Source: Saururus chinensis (lineage: Eukaryota; Streptophyta; Magnoliopsida; Piperales; Saururaceae). Taken from it: DNA of 64,000 nucleotides. Shown piece by piece: positions 22,664-35,125 of the stretch (positions are counted from its first letter, which is position 1; each line of letters opens with the position of its first letter). The stretch covers positions 2,580,001-2,644,000 of the forward strand of contig CP141147.1 of the NCBI GenBank assembly GCA_035235625.1. The letters are read 5' to 3'. The position numbers were made by a program, and so were the translations under genes. The notes under the pieces are model-generated. The model did not search any database. It worked only from the letters and a program-made list of their open reading frames with translations, and was not told the DNA's origin.

Positions 22664-24337
22664 TGTAATAACCCTAATTTCTACACAATCTTCTTATAAA
22701 ATTTTGTTATTTATACATTTTCTAAGTGATGGTTAGAGCTCGTGGAGACGAGCATAACAAGTCGTAAAACACGTAAATCGGAGGTCGGGAACAAAAGTTA
22801 CGACCTCGAGAAACGTGTTCAACCGGCGGGACCCACTTTTAAAATTCAGGTAAAATGGTTCTTAAGTGGTCTAGTCTCGTAGGGCTCATCAATACGAGCT
22901 CAACGGTACCTAGAACGCGCAAAACCGAGTTCGGGATAGGAAGTTACGATTTTTGGAATTTTTTGGAAATTAAAATAAATAATAAGAAATTATTTTCGGC
23001 GGCTCCGGCTCGGCGCGGCTCGGCGCAGCGCGCAGCGTATGCCGCACGGCGCGTGATGAACGCGCATATCGCACGCGCCAAACGCACGATGGGCGCGTGT
23101 TCGACGTGACGAACGCGCGTTCGTCACGCACGCCCACCAACTCCGGCGGCGCCAGTGGGCGCCAGCCGATTCCCGCGGCGGCGCCCACCAGAAAACACCC
23201 CCTCCGCCCCTATTTATACCCATTCCGGCCAGTTCTTCCACCACATCTGATTTTTCACCCCTTTCACTGTTTTCACCATTCCCGACCCGTTTTAAGCCCG
23301 ATTTTCACGTTCCAAGACCCATTTCCCACTAATTCAAGGGTGCTCTACGCACTGGAAGGGTTATTTTCTCGAGACGACCTCTCTAAGACCTCGAAAAACG
23401 TGCCCCTTCTCTAATCTTCCACTTTTATCTTTTTATTGTTTCCAGACCATTCCCAACTCTTTTTAGCCCGTTCCAAAGCCCTACCCTACTAAATCAAGGG
23501 CATTCTACGCGTTGGAGTGATTATTCTACCGAAATTCTCGCTCGAAGGCTTATATCTTAAGGAGGGATTTTCTTCACTCTACGAGGAGATTTCGTTATAT
23601 TTCGCACGTGTCATAGGTAGGTAGCCTTAAATTCTAATCGTATGCCGAGATTTTTATTCGCCCAAGTTTTTAAAGTCCTTCGCTACTTTTACGAAAACAA
23701 AAGCTCTGACTTTAAAATCATCTCCTCTTTTCGAAAAATTCCTCCGAGTTTTGGGCAATCGTGCCGTCTGGATAGTTCTTGGTTCCTCGGAGCTAAGAAT
23801 TATTATGATTTTGGATACCGCCAAATTTGGCATCTGGCGCGCACAGGATTGGGATGTCATGGGTAAATCCCTTCCTTTCTGTCTCGCGTTGCCCCATGGG
23901 CGCAGGTGTAAGTCGTCTGGTATCGCGACATTCTGTGATCGTATTTTCAGATTTTCCGAATGATTTTAAAAAAAAAAGGAAAATGGTACTATATTTTCTT
24001 ATGAGCACGGAGCATATTCTTAGAACTTAATCCGACCTACTGAGTATGAATTTACTCACCCCCCCCCCTCAGATTCTGCAGGTGAATTACTCGAATCTGA
24101 AGGAGTCGACGAAGAATTTTCTTAAATTATAGTCTTGTACCGTTGTTTTTGTACTTCATGTAAATTATTATACTGACTGATGTATAAAGGCTTGTGATGC
24201 CTAATTTTGGGAATCTTTGTAATATACAAAGTGTGTTGTAATTACTTGTTTTAGTACACGGTGATCCTTGGCAATTGTAATTAAATTTTGTTACGAAAAT
24301 TTATTTCCTTTTATTCAAAAATTTGAGGGACGTTACA
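22664..24337 (+). repeat. 3' LTR of the inner element, complete
   Basis: 1674 bp, TGTAATAACCC to GGGACGTTACA. Contains the CG-dense block (22995-23190) with a 24-nt perfect palindrome at 23105-23128, a TATA-like box at 23211-23218, and a CTGAGTATGAATTTACTCACC block near 24040 that recurs in the other LTRs of the window. Followed by the TSD CTAAA. Confidence 0.95.
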
Positions 24338-24342
24338 CTAAA
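24338..24342. repeat. Target-site duplication (right) of the inner retrotransposon
   Basis: CTAAA, as at 15772-15776. Confidence 0.93.
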
Positions 24343-25481
24343 TGCCTAACTTGTCAGCAAATTAAAGCAGAATGTCAGAAACCATCAGGTACTCTTCAAC
24401 CTATTGAAATTTCAGAATGGAAATGGGAGCACATTTCTATGGATTTTGTTTCAGGCTTACCCAAGACATCAGTTGATCATGAATCTATTCGGGTCATAGT
24501 GGATAGACTTACTAAGAGTGCTCACTTTCTTCCTCTAAAAAAGACTCAAACATTGAACGTTTTGGCCAGAATGTATATAAAGGAAATTGTAAGTCGACAT
24601 GGAGTACCGTTGTCAATCATTTCAGATAGGGACAGTCGTTTCACTTCACATTTTTGGCAGAGACTCCAAGAAGAATTAGGTACTAATCTCAGATTTAGTA
24701 CAACATTCCATCTACAGACCGATGGTCAGTTTGAACGAACTATTCAGACATTAGAAGATATGTTGCGGGCATGTGCCATAGATTGGAAAGGTAACTGGGA
24801 TGAACATTTGTCATTGATTGAATTTTCTTATAATAATAGTTATCATTCCAGTATTGGTATGACACCATATGAGGCTCTTTATGGGCGACCCTGTCGATCC
24901 CCAACTTGTTGGAGTGAAGTTGGGGAAGGAAAATTTGTAAAATCAAAACTCTTACAATAGTGTGTGGATAAGATAAAGCTTATACGTAGTCAATTAGAGA
25001 TAGCTCAGATTCGTCAAAAGTGTTATGCCGATCAACGAAGAAAAGACCTTGACTTCTGCATAGGTGATCATGTGCTACTAAAGGTATCACCAACTCAGGG
25101 AGTTATGAGATTTGGTATGAAAGGAAAACTAAGTCCTCGATTTGTAGGACCATTTGAAATTCTTGATAAAATAGGGCCAGTAGTTTACAGATTAGCATTG
25201 CCCCCTCAGTTGGACAAGGTCCATAATGTGTTTCATGTGTTAATGCTTCACAAATATGTACAAAATCCTTCTCATGTCTTGGATCAGACAATGGTCACCC
25301 TAGAATGGGATTTGACATTTGAAGAAAAATCGGTCAAATTTTGGATTGAAAGGAACAAATCTTGAGCACAAAAAGGATTCCATTAGTCAAAGTGTTATGG
25401 CAGCATCATTCTTCAGAGGAAGCCACATGGGAATTAGAAAGTGATATATTAAGGAAATATCCAGAACTTTTTGACGATTAA
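24343..25481 (+). pseudogene. Older Tekay/Del pol, 3' part: integrase and chromodomain
   Basis: Continues the 13083-15776 frame after the insertion: [10 protein letters not shown] of the zinc finger, the integrase core with [15 protein letters not shown] and TDGQ-ER (all three catalytic residues kept), the [10 protein letters not shown] region, and a chromodomain ending WELESDILRKYPELFDD. Breaks: a stop at 24958-24960 and a frameshift at about 25345-25365, after which the chromodomain reads in another frame. Confidence 0.9.
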
Positions 25482-25510
25482 CAAGTTCAATTTCGAGGAG
25501 AAAATTTCTT

Positions 25511-25523
25511 AAGGAGGGAAGAT
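25511..25523 (+). promoter_or_regulatory. Polypurine tract of the older element
   Basis: AAGGAGGGAAGAT immediately before the LTR start at 25524. Confidence 0.8.
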
Positions 25524-26941
25524 TGTGACAACCCAAATTTTCGGTACGTTTCTAATAATAGAATTTTGATATATTGATAGAGTACTATCTTAGATTTTGT
25601 ACCTAAAGAATTGTTATAGAACTCTAAAAGATGATCGTAACTGTTTTTGAATCGTTTAAAATGGATGTCGGGGCTGTAGGTAACGATCGTGTGAAACACA
25701 ATTCATAGGCGAGATCCACAGTAAAACTACAGCAAAACCTATCATTGTGTGTCTTGTTTTGAAGGGCACGTTGATATGATTCCATCGGTACTAAGAACGT
25801 GTAATTCCGATTTATGGATAAAAAGTTATTTTAGTTTTAAGTTTGAAAATGAAAAAGAAAAAAAAATAATATTTTATGGTCGGCTGATGCAAGCACTGCG
25901 TCAGCCGACATAGTCACTGCATTGTGATGCGATGTCGCACGACACGCAGTTCGCATCCACTATAAATTCACTCTGCCATTTTTTTTACTATTCACATTCT
26001 ACTACGAATCAAACTTCTGACCCTCCATTCTAAGCCATTTTAAATCCGATTCGACCCGTTCAAAAGGTGTTTCTAATGAAATTGATGGTGCTGGACGCTA
26101 TGACAGGGCCAGTTTTTCCATACAAGCTCTCTACAGACACGGACTTTCTACTCCAACTCTAAGGTAAGGGGTCTTAAACTCTAGTCTATGCTCTGCACGT
26201 ATACTTGATGTTTTATGTACTATTTTTTATTCAATCATACTTCTTTACTTATGTTTTAAGAAGAAATGCTCTACGTATATCATGTTTTATTTATTCGGAA
26301 TTATGATGCAATATGCATATTTTTTGGATAGTTCTAGGATTATACCTAGAATTATACTTTGTCTGGATATCTATCGAGGAAATTATCGATGTCTGGCGCA
26401 CGCACATAGGTATGGAGTGTCATAGGAAAACTCCTACCTTCTGAGCTTCCTGTGCCCCATGAGCATTGGAGGAACGTAGTCCGATATCACGACTCTAGAT
26501 TTATCGTCATCGGACGATCCGGTGTTTTTCGGAATTATTTCTGAATCCGTTTATGTAATAAATTCTATTTAGCAAAAATTATTATCATCTTTTATCTAGC
26601 ATTAAATTAGATTTTAATTCTACCTACTGAGTATAAAAATACTCACCCACCCCCATATTCTGTAGGTAGTAAAATCAATCTGGAGATGTCAGCTGAGGAA
26701 TTTTCTACTTAGTTTCTTTGAATAATTTCATTAAACTCTGTAATATTATAACTTTTATGTAAAGACTTGTTAGGCCTATATTTTATAATCTTACTGCTCT
26801 ACACACGGTGTATTTAGGCTAGGTCCTAATTTGTTATTATGTTATATGTAATATCTTAGTTGTGCATCAACTCCAATTTATTATAAATTATTATGTTTTA
26901 TGTGTTATTTTGTTTTGTAATTCGTACGGTCAGCCGTCACA
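25524..26941 (+). repeat. 3' LTR of the older Tekay/Del element
   Basis: Runs from TGTGACAACCCAAATTTTCGG to about CAGCCGTCACA, near 1.4 kb. It has the same CTGAGTATAAAAATACTCACCC block (about 26627-26650) as the other LTRs but is otherwise much diverged from the inner LTR. Its 5' partner is missing, so the right border rests on the TG..CA rule only. Confidence 0.75.
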
Positions 26942-27040
26942 TTCGGTTTCACGTGTGATGTATCACGTGCCGAGCGGGATAATAAATATGCGTATTATGG
27001 CATGTATTATTTAAGGACGGTCGCCACAATTGGGGAGGCT
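26942..27040. other. Short unassigned spacer
   Basis: About 100 bp with no recognised content, containing a CACGTGTGATGTATCACGTG inverted repeat (about 26950-26970). Confidence 0.4.
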
Positions 27041-27928
27041 GCTCTCGTTTCACTTCTAGGCATTGGAAAAGTGTGCAAGAAGCCTTGGAGATGAAGTTGA
27101 ACTTTAGCATAGCTTTCCATCCTCAGACTGATGGCCAGTGAGAGCGTACCATCCAAACTCTAGAGAATATGCTTAGGGCATGCATCTTGGACTCAAAAGG
27201 TAATTGGGATGAGTTTCTACCCTTAATAGAGTTTGCCTATTACAACCACTATCATTCTAGCATTGACATGGAACCTTATGAAGCCCTTTATAGAAAACCA
27301 TGTCGTTCCCCTACATGTTGCAATGAAGTAGGTGAGCGAAGGATTCTCATGTCCAAAATTATACAACAATGTGCAGACAAGGTGAATGAAATCAAACATG
27401 AACTGTTGATGACACAAAGTAGGCAGCAAAGTAATGTAGATCGAAGGCTGAGGGAGTTCAAATTCGAGACTGGAGATCATGTTTTCCTGAAGGTCTCACC
27501 AACCAAGGGAGTTATGTGGTTTGGGAAGAAGGGCAAGCTTAGTTTGCACTATGTTGGACCCTTTAAAATCCTTGATCGGAATGGTCCAACAACTTATAGG
27601 CTTGCTTTACCCTTGACATGGCAGAAGTACATAATGTCTTTCATGTGTCAATGTTAAGGAAGTACATGCAAGATCCGTCACATGTAATTGACCACAATAT
27701 GGTTGAGTTGTAACTTAGTCTTACTTTTGCTAAAAGGCCTGTGAAGATATTGGATTAAAAAATCACGTCCTAAGAGGCAAGATGATTCCATTGGTCATGA
27801 TTTTGTGGCAAAGTCAGACTTTCGAAGAAATGACTTAGCCGGAAGTTGAGATGCGGCTAGCCTACCCCGTACTCTGTGGATGAGGCCTTCTGAATTTTCT
27901 GGAAAAAATTCTTTTAAGGGGGAAAGGA
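27041..27928 (+). pseudogene. Third chromovirus fragment: integrase C-terminal half and decayed chromodomain
   Basis: Reads SRFTSRHW, then AFHPQTDGQ followed by a stop (at the position before the catalytic Glu), RTIQTLENMLRACILD, PYEALYRKPCRSPTC, and GDHVFLKVSPTKGVMWFGKKGKLS. It loses frame near 27620 and has many stops after that. It differs throughout from both Tekay copies to its left. Ends in a polypurine tract (AAGGGGGAAAGGA, 27916-27928) before an LTR start. Confidence 0.85.
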
Positions 27929-30571
27929 TGTAGCATCCGGAAATTTCCAGGTATTTTTTTGAATTGTTTTGCATTTTCCATATTTTTCTAGAATTATTTG
28001 ATGAAAAAATAGCTTAGTCAGGGTTTTTTATTTATTGGGGGTATTAAATTGGGTAGGACCACCTAGGGGTGACTTGGCATAGGGGTAGATGCCAAGTATG
28101 TACCACTACCTTCTTCAATTAGAATAAGGCTTCCCCTCTCCCTTTCTCTATTTAAACCCTCTTCAAGAAAACCCTAGTCCCCATCTCCTTCACAAGTCAT
28201 TGGGAGAAGCCATTAAAGCTGTCAGGTTAGAGGTTTCAGTGACTGAAAAAGAGGGTCTGTTGTCAGCAAAGGAGGTGAGGGGGAGGAGCATGTGTAAAAA
28301 TACTACTGAGAAAAGGTAAAATCCTTATTTATAATTTCTATTTATGAGAATATGCTTAAGTATTAATTCATGAACATTGCACCATTAAAACTTTCTGTAT
28401 AAACTGTGAAGAAAATGGACTGCACTTTGGTTTCCCATACGAGGTGATGGATGTGACACTTCATCTGCATTCGCCGGTGGGTATTAATTGTAAATGCAAA
28501 CTGTTATGTAGGTATATATTATATAGATGAAGTAATAACCAAACATCCCACCTAGCTGATGCCAATCGAGTCGTCCCATCACAGTACGGCCAGAAGAACG
28601 CCCAGGCACTATTGGACGATGAGAGGACTCCTCTACAGGCTCTGCGGTGGAAGGAAATGGAGTGGGGAAGCTTGCGAGTTCAGCCACAGACGGGGAGAAA
28701 CCCTCCTTTGGCGAGAAACCGTCCGACTTGGCATAGAACTCCCCGGTGATCCTCAGGTTGAATCTTCCTGCTGCCGGAGTGAAGAGAGAAGGGAAACCAA
28801 TGACTGTTGTAGGCATAACCTCATTCTAAAGGGAGGGATAGACGATTGAAGCAGTAGTCTGACGAAGGTCTTGCGAACAAAGCATGGAATTCGACTCTAT
28901 TTTTTCCCGTTGCCGAAAACAGTGGAAACGTTGGGGCAACTGATAGTGGCAGCGCTAGTAATATATTTAAGCATACCCCAGAGAACACAGAGGGAGTTAC
29001 CTGAGGTCCTGGGCGGTCGGACGATCGGCGACCGTCAGACCGCATCCCTCCTCCTCGCTGGGCACCTACGGGATGAGAAAAACTCCAACTCTTTGGAGTG
29101 AACAGTTTGTGAGGATGAAACCTTGTGGGGCGGCAGAAATTTTCTAGCAGACCAAGGCGGAAAAGTCGGTGGTGGCTCATCGACTGCACCTCATGCCCTG
29201 GTCTGCGTCGAGGAATGGCGAACTGTGGAAGAATCATGGAGAAGACAATGTTTCCGGGTCAAGTGACCTGAACCGGCCCAGTTCAAATTGGTTTTGGGCC
29301 GGTTCAGGCCTTTTTCACTAAAAAATAATAATAAAATTAAATGAAATAAAAATAAAAAAATAAAAAAATCATGAAATAATAAATAATTAATTAAAACTTT
29401 TCCATGGGATAAGAGAGGTTTTGATTGACTAATAGTACCCTCATCAATATATTAACCGTACTAATTCACCTTCACAGGTAATTATGAGTTCATAAAAGGT
29501 GTGAGAATGTATTTGTTCCTTTGGAATGAATGGGTGACCTAAATAAATTATTATGGACTATGCTTTAACTATGCGGAACCTTGAGCCATAGGGACGTAGG
29601 ATTCTTTGGGTTTTAATTGAAAAGTCTGCAAAAACTTATTTTTCCCTGAGTTGGTGAATGGTGGAGATTGTGATACGCTTTCTTCATTGCCACGATAGTT
29701 TGAGTATTGACTATATAGGTCTTTGCCGCGGGTCCCCCGTAGCTCTTTATAGGACCATGTAGTGTGTACAAAATGCTGAGTTGCATGAACATCATGAAAA
29801 ACTTATGTTTCTCGCTAATTTATGTCCATTAGCACTTGGGATCCATTTCTTCATATTTGTGACAGGCTATTGAGAGCCCTAAGGGTTTGGGTCAAGCTGC
29901 TGTTAAGCAATCTACTCCAAGGCTAGAGTCTGGCATTACGGGTTTTGCAGAGATTAACATTTGCATTAGTTTTAATTATTTTGGTGGTTTAGTCTCTGTT
30001 TTTTAGACTTTATTATCCAAAGACTTTTATTGCTGTGAGGGCGGGTTGAGAGTTTGGTTGTAACAAAGCTTTATAGCAATATGATAATTATCAGTGGCTT
30101 ATGAATAATAATTAAAAACTAAAGCTTTGTCCTTCAATGGGTTTTACAAACTTGTTTGATCATATTGAGTATAAGTGGGTATACTTAAGCATCTCCGTGA
30201 TGCAGGTACCTCAAAGGAGGAGAAGCAGAGTAGCTGGATTCGTGGAGCAGAGACTCACTGCTTCAGAGTAAGATTTGCTTTATTTTGTTAGATTGTAATA
30301 AGGCATGAGAGATGCCATTTCATACTCTATTTGTTACTCATAGTTGGTTATTAGATTTTGCACATGGATGAGACCTAGCTCTTTATTTAATGACTTATTG
30401 TTATTCATGGTTTGATATTATCGTTATATTGGAAAATGGCAGTCAAGGATAGGGGTTTATTTTAGTCATTGGTTTGCATGATTGGACTTGAATAAAAAGA
30501 AAAAAATTTACTCGATTTTTTCCGCTGTATTTACTTTGAAAATGTTATTTAGAAAACCCCAACCGTGATAG
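27929..30571 (+). mobile_element. LTR-like stretch with a polypurine tract before it and a primer site after it
   Basis: Starts TGTAGCATCCGG right after the polypurine tract, has a TATA-like TATTTAAA (28149-28156) and ends about AACCGTGATA just before the primer-binding site at 30573. A GC-richer block (28540-29290) inside it may be an insertion. The right end is TA rather than CA, so it is approximate, and it may be two joined LTR pieces. Confidence 0.5.
28540..29290. other. GC-richer block of unknown origin
   Basis: It stands out in composition from the AT-rich LTR-like sequence on both sides. Overlapping open frames occur on both strands (longest 138 codons, minus, 28821-29237), none with a recognisable domain. 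It could be a captured host fragment or LTR leader. No TSD or inverted ends were found. Confidence 0.3.
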
Positions 30572-30572
30572 T

Positions 30573-30590
30573 TGGTATCGGAGCCCAGGT
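30573..30590 (+). promoter_or_regulatory. Primer-binding site, initiator tRNA-Met type
   Basis: TGGTATCGGAGCCCAGGT, one or two changes from the common plant LTR-retrotransposon primer site. It is followed by only about 80 bp of internal sequence before copy B begins. Confidence 0.75.
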
Positions 30591-31038
30591 TAATTCCATC
30601 TGCAAGTCGATGACCAATGAGAGTGATAATTAGCGCATGAAATGGAAGATTTATGTGTAGTGGAGACTCACTACTCGCCGTGGGATTGCCTACTGGATTT
30701 GGCCCGGTCTTGGTAACCTACTAGCCAGCAAGCGTTAAACCACCATGACTAGGCCATTGCGTCGTGCCCACGGCGCTCTAGCCTCCAGCTGGAGGGCCGG
30801 CCAGAGTGGAGTGGCCAGTGGCCAGAATTCTTCTCCCTTCTTCCTTCCCTCCGGCGGATCATATGATTGCGGTTGTTAGTGCAAGCAGCTAGACCACCAG
30901 ACAACACGTCACCACCTTCCACCTTTCTAAACTCAACCTATTCTCGGCAGGAACCTGCCACTGGTCGCCTGTCAAGCTGCCACACGAAGCATCTACAAAC
31001 CACCACTGCCCCCCTTGCTCTCTGTGAGTAAATAAAAT

Positions 31039-31351
31039 TAGTGTTGCCACCATGTTGGGATTTGCTAAACCCGAACCCCATACCACTTAAGAAAACTGTA
31101 ACCCGACCTGATTTGAACCCGACCCATTTGACCCGAATAAAATAAAAAAATATTTTAAATTATTTTTTCAATTTTTTTTAAAATAATATGAAAAAATACA
31201 TAATAATTAAAATTTTATATTTATACTTATATTCGAGTCAAGTCAGGTTCGATCACCTAACCCGAATAGTTATTCAGGTCAATTTTCAAAAACCAAACTT
31301 GACCCATTAGGGTCGGGTTTTACAGTTTACCCGACCTGAGTGGCATCCCTA
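31039..31351. mobile_element. hAT-type MITE, 313 bp
   Basis: Inverted ends TAGTGTTGCCAC and GTGGCATCCCTA, with an 8-bp TSD AATAAAAT (31031-31038 and 31352-31359). Copy A has the unoccupied site at 4805-4812. The interior has inverted ACCCGAC/GGTCGGGT motifs near both ends and an AT-rich middle. No coding capacity. Confidence 0.9.
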
Positions 31352-31359
31352 AATAAAAT

Positions 31360-33863
31360 CAGGGAGGATGATGGTAAACTGGAGTTGCGGTCCGGCGATA
31401 GGATAGGGCTCCCAAAAGTGCTCAATTCCAATGATATGGTTGAGCCATCATTGGCAACGGTAGCCACCGCCGGCGGCCTCAGTGAAGCATAAAAAAAGGG
31501 AAAGTGCGCCTTTGGCCCCCGGCCGGCCACCCGCCGACTGTAGGGTTAGGGCCAACCGAATCGCCTCGAGGCAGCGATTTGGTCGGACTTTGCATTACCC
31601 CGCAGTGCGGCCAATGGCGGTGCAGCCTCTGGCAGTCAGCGAGGAAGATGACCCTCTCTACGGGTTGTCAATTTTGGTTCAGTCTTGGGTTGGGTCACCA
31701 GACCCATTTGGCCAGGGTCCGGTTTAAAAAAAGAAGTAAAAAATAAAATAGGGGGATGAACTCTCGGCTCGGGTCCGGTTCAAGAGGGTATAAGTGTCCT
31801 AAAAAATTACTAATATATCTAGAGGGGTGGGAATGTCCTGACCAAGTTTTAGATCTGGGAAAAACTCTCAAAGTTTGTAAAATGACCCTTTTACCCATGG
31901 TAGTTAAATTATCGTGTAATATTCACTTACCTGATTTAGGGGCTTTGGTTCATGGGCCTATGAGTGGACTTAAAATTTAGGAAAATTCCCAGTGAGATTT
32001 TAATGTGTACCCTAAAAATAGACCAAATCACATGATGAGAAAAAATCTCAATAAGTTAATAATTGACCATTTTACATCGAGGTCAAGTGTGAACCATAGA
32101 TCGAACCACGGTCGGTTTAAGGGGTTCACAACCCCGATAAATGGCAGAAAAATTATTGCGGGTCTATAACATCAAGGAGTTCTCCTGAGATTAGTTTTGG
32201 ACCTATTAGAGTTTGAGGGAACCCTAAACAAAATGATAAAAATACCCCTATGAGCGAATTGGCTGGTATTCGTGTGAATGGAATTAACGGGCTAATTTGA
32301 TACTAGAACCTCTTGAGCGGCCAAAGACATACCCGAGAATGGAGAGGAGCATGTCTAATATGAGATAATTACCTTAATACCCTTAGGTACATTATGACCC
32401 ATTTCCATAAAAGTTAATTAGCTAACCCAAGGAGGGTTAGGGCACAAGAGTGTGAACAGTTCTAATATCATTATTGAGTTTGGTTCTTGATATTATGGTT
32501 TGGTTAGACCTGTGTGGGTCGGTATTGTTATATTGTTCAATATTTTGATGTTTACTATTGATGTTTTTATAGTAATTTATCACTAGCTTAAGATTAATAA
32601 ATGATTAATCAATGGGTTAGATAGCTTTAGATTGGGAGAGAACACCTAATCAAGATAAAGACTAAAATACCCTCAAAGGGGTCTAGGACTAGTTCATGGA
32701 GTGAAAAAGGTCTTTGACCTGATGATTTGCCTTGGTTAATGAATCGATGACAATTTTGAGTTTTAACCCTAGTCTGAAAGAGACTGATTGGGTTTGGGAT
32801 AGTCATTTAGAATCTTGGCTTGTTGACGAGCAAGCTAGGGTTTAGAATTGTTTTTCTGAGTCTTAGCTCTATTGAGGAGCTATTAATTTGGCCATGAAGT
32901 TGCACTTCCCTATTGAAGGGAGCTCTGCTTGAGCTGGGCTCACCACAGATATATTGAGGATTGTTTAGTGTACACGCATTCTGATTAGCTTATATCTTGT
33001 TTGGTTGGCTTTTCCCATCACTTCTGTTTAGGTGCAGTTGTGAACCATGCCCTTCCACTCCGGTCAAGTCCTAATGGGCTAGGTTGGGTTAAGGTACTTC
33101 CTGGTGGATTCACGGGTCACAATATGGATGGCTCCTTTTGGAGGAAGGTCCATAGTGGTTGTATCATTTGTCACTTAGGTTGACATTTGATGAGTCTGTC
33201 TATCTTTGGGATTATATAGGGATATTAATTATCGAACAATGGTTCGAGAGTAATTAATATTATTGTTTGATATTGCTTGTTTAATTAGAACAAACGGAAC
33301 AATTAAAGGACTTCCATAAAATATAGGTTGGTCGAAAATACTTAAGCATTACATGTGTGATGCTATGCTTCTTAAGATATTGTAGTTTTTATGCATAACT
33401 ACATCAGGATACGATCTTGTTGGAAACATTGGAGATGTTTGATGAGTACGTAGGCAACTAACATCGGGTGATGTTGGCTCAATCCAAAAAACATTAATAA
33501 AACCTTTTGTTTCTTTTAGAAACTCTTCTCTTGAGGGTGGAGAGGTTCTGTTTTTGTTGTTTGGTTTGGTTAGTTACAAGTTCTTCAAGCGAGGACAAGT
33601 GAGACCTGGACTGATGAGCATGAGATGCAGCTCCTTGATTCTGTAAACTATGTTTTTTTTTTGTGTGAGAGTTATTTATTTTTAGACTGATGACAGACTT
33701 GTACTTGATGGATAGACTATTCTTTATGGATTTTTCAGACGTGTAATGATATCATAGGATTTGATATTCGTATCTGTGAACCGCAGTTATCATGACCTGG
33801 ATATTTAATCAAAAAATTAGTTTTGTACTTAAGAAAAAAAATCTTATGACTTACCGTTCATGC
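31360..33863. other. Copy B body, non-coding
   Basis: Counterpart of 4813-6732. Bases 31990-32525 are absent from copy A, where a small junction (CCCTCTATAGG) marks the deletion or replacement. No gene is seen. Confidence 0.6.
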
Positions 33864-33872
33864 TATTTAAAA
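33864..33872. repeat. Target-site duplication (left) of the MULE
   Basis: TATTTAAAA, repeated at 45161-45169. Unoccupied in copy A at 6733-6741. Confidence 0.88.
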
Positions 33873-34120
33873 GGGAAATTTATTTAAATAATATTAAAAA
33901 AATACCAATTTGGACTACTTTGGGAAATATTTCCCAAAGTGGTGTTCCTTTTTGCCATGCAGGCGGCATGGCTTTGTTTTTATTTTTTTAGTTGATTTCG
34001 TCCTTCAGTTGATTTCGTCCTTCTAAAGGACGAAATCGCGACACTTACCCACTTTCGTCTGTCCGCCCGGCAAACAAAGCCGCACGTAACACTGATTTTG
34101 TCCTTCTAAAGGACGAAATC
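33873..34120 (+). repeat. Left terminal inverted repeat of the MULE
   Basis: Pairs with 44898-45160. Contains TTTGGGAAATATTTCCCAAA and two copies of the palindrome TTCGTCCTTCTAAAGGACGAA. Confidence 0.88.
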
Positions 34121-35120
34121 AGGTTAATTTTTTTTAAAGATCTGTTTTAAACTAAACTTAAAACTTGTCCCTGTTCATTCATTCCACACATTCCATGCAT
34201 ACCAAAAGATAACATGAAAGTTATTGACATCATCGAATGAAAACAAACATAAAATATAAATATTTATCAAATATATTACACACAAGTTGAGAAAATGTTT
34301 AGTTTAAAATAAACATACAACAACGCTAATGTCACAATCTCCTACGTTCTCGACCTCGTCCTCAACCTCAACCTTGTCCTCGACAGTGTTGTACGATCTC
34401 CACCTCATGATCTGCCTGTTCTGGTTGTGGCTGTGGCTCCAGCTCGGGATGTGGCTCTAGCTCTGGCTCTGCATAAGTAATAGATGGTTCAACACGAGCT
34501 AGCCGATGTTGTCTATAATATAAAATCGGCTCTGCTTGAGCTACATGTGCAGTGACTCCAAATGATGAACAGGGAGGAGAGCTATGCATTGTTGATGACG
34601 ATGGAATATCATGGAATGAAGAGTGCATTGGCTGTGTCTGAGCGGCCTCGTGGACCAGATAATCTCTAAGGACATCCGTAATCACCGACTGAAGCAGTGG
34701 CAAGCTATGAATGACATCATCATTCTCCATAATCACCGGCTGACATGCTACTAATAAGCCCTCGCTCGAAGTGTAGGTGTTAATTGCATCAGTCAAATGT
34801 GTATGCGTACGTCGAGCTAGACGAAGCTATCAAAAAATAAATTAAAATTAGATAAATAATTAATAAGAAATAAGAAAATAATATGTGCCTTAATTAACAA
34901 AGTTATACTTACCAAAGTTGCCTTAGATGCTCTCCTAGCTTGATATGTCATCTCCTCTATATCATCGCAGGGTAAAATATATCATCGTGTAATCGGTAAA
35001 TACCACTATATATGTGTGCTACGCACATCTCGCGATGTCTTAGCCATCTCCCCTCCGATAATAGTGGCTCTCCTATCCTCCCATCGAGCAATATATGCCG
35101 CATGATGTAATATCCAGTCG

Positions 35121-35125
35121 GTAAT
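35121..35125. repeat. Target-site duplication (left) of 5-kb solo LTR 1
   Basis: GTAAT, repeated at 40115-40119. Confidence 0.88.

Larger units (their letters stand above)
15777..24337 (+). mobile_element. Near-complete Ty3/gypsy Tekay/Del chromovirus with an extra pre-gag frame
   Basis: Order: 5' LTR, extra frame, gag, protease, RT, RNase H, integrase, chromodomain, polypurine tract, 3' LTR, with a 5-bp TSD. The LTRs are nearly identical outside their GC-rich block, where the 5' copy has extra short repeats, so the insertion looks fairly recent. It lies inside the integrase region of an older member of the same lineage. Three lesions are visible: about 70 bp of the 5' LTR end plus the primer-binding site are missing, gag has a stop in its knuckle, and integrase has lost a catalytic Asp. 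Confidence 0.95.

Noticed and set aside
25339-25481. Possible separate small gene with a chromodomain
   Set aside because: It is the frameshifted C-terminus of the older pol, continuing its chromodomain.
28821-29237. 138-codon minus-strand frame that might be a gene
   Set aside because: There is no recognisable domain, it overlaps a plus-strand frame and it lies in LTR-like surroundings. Kept only as an unassigned block.
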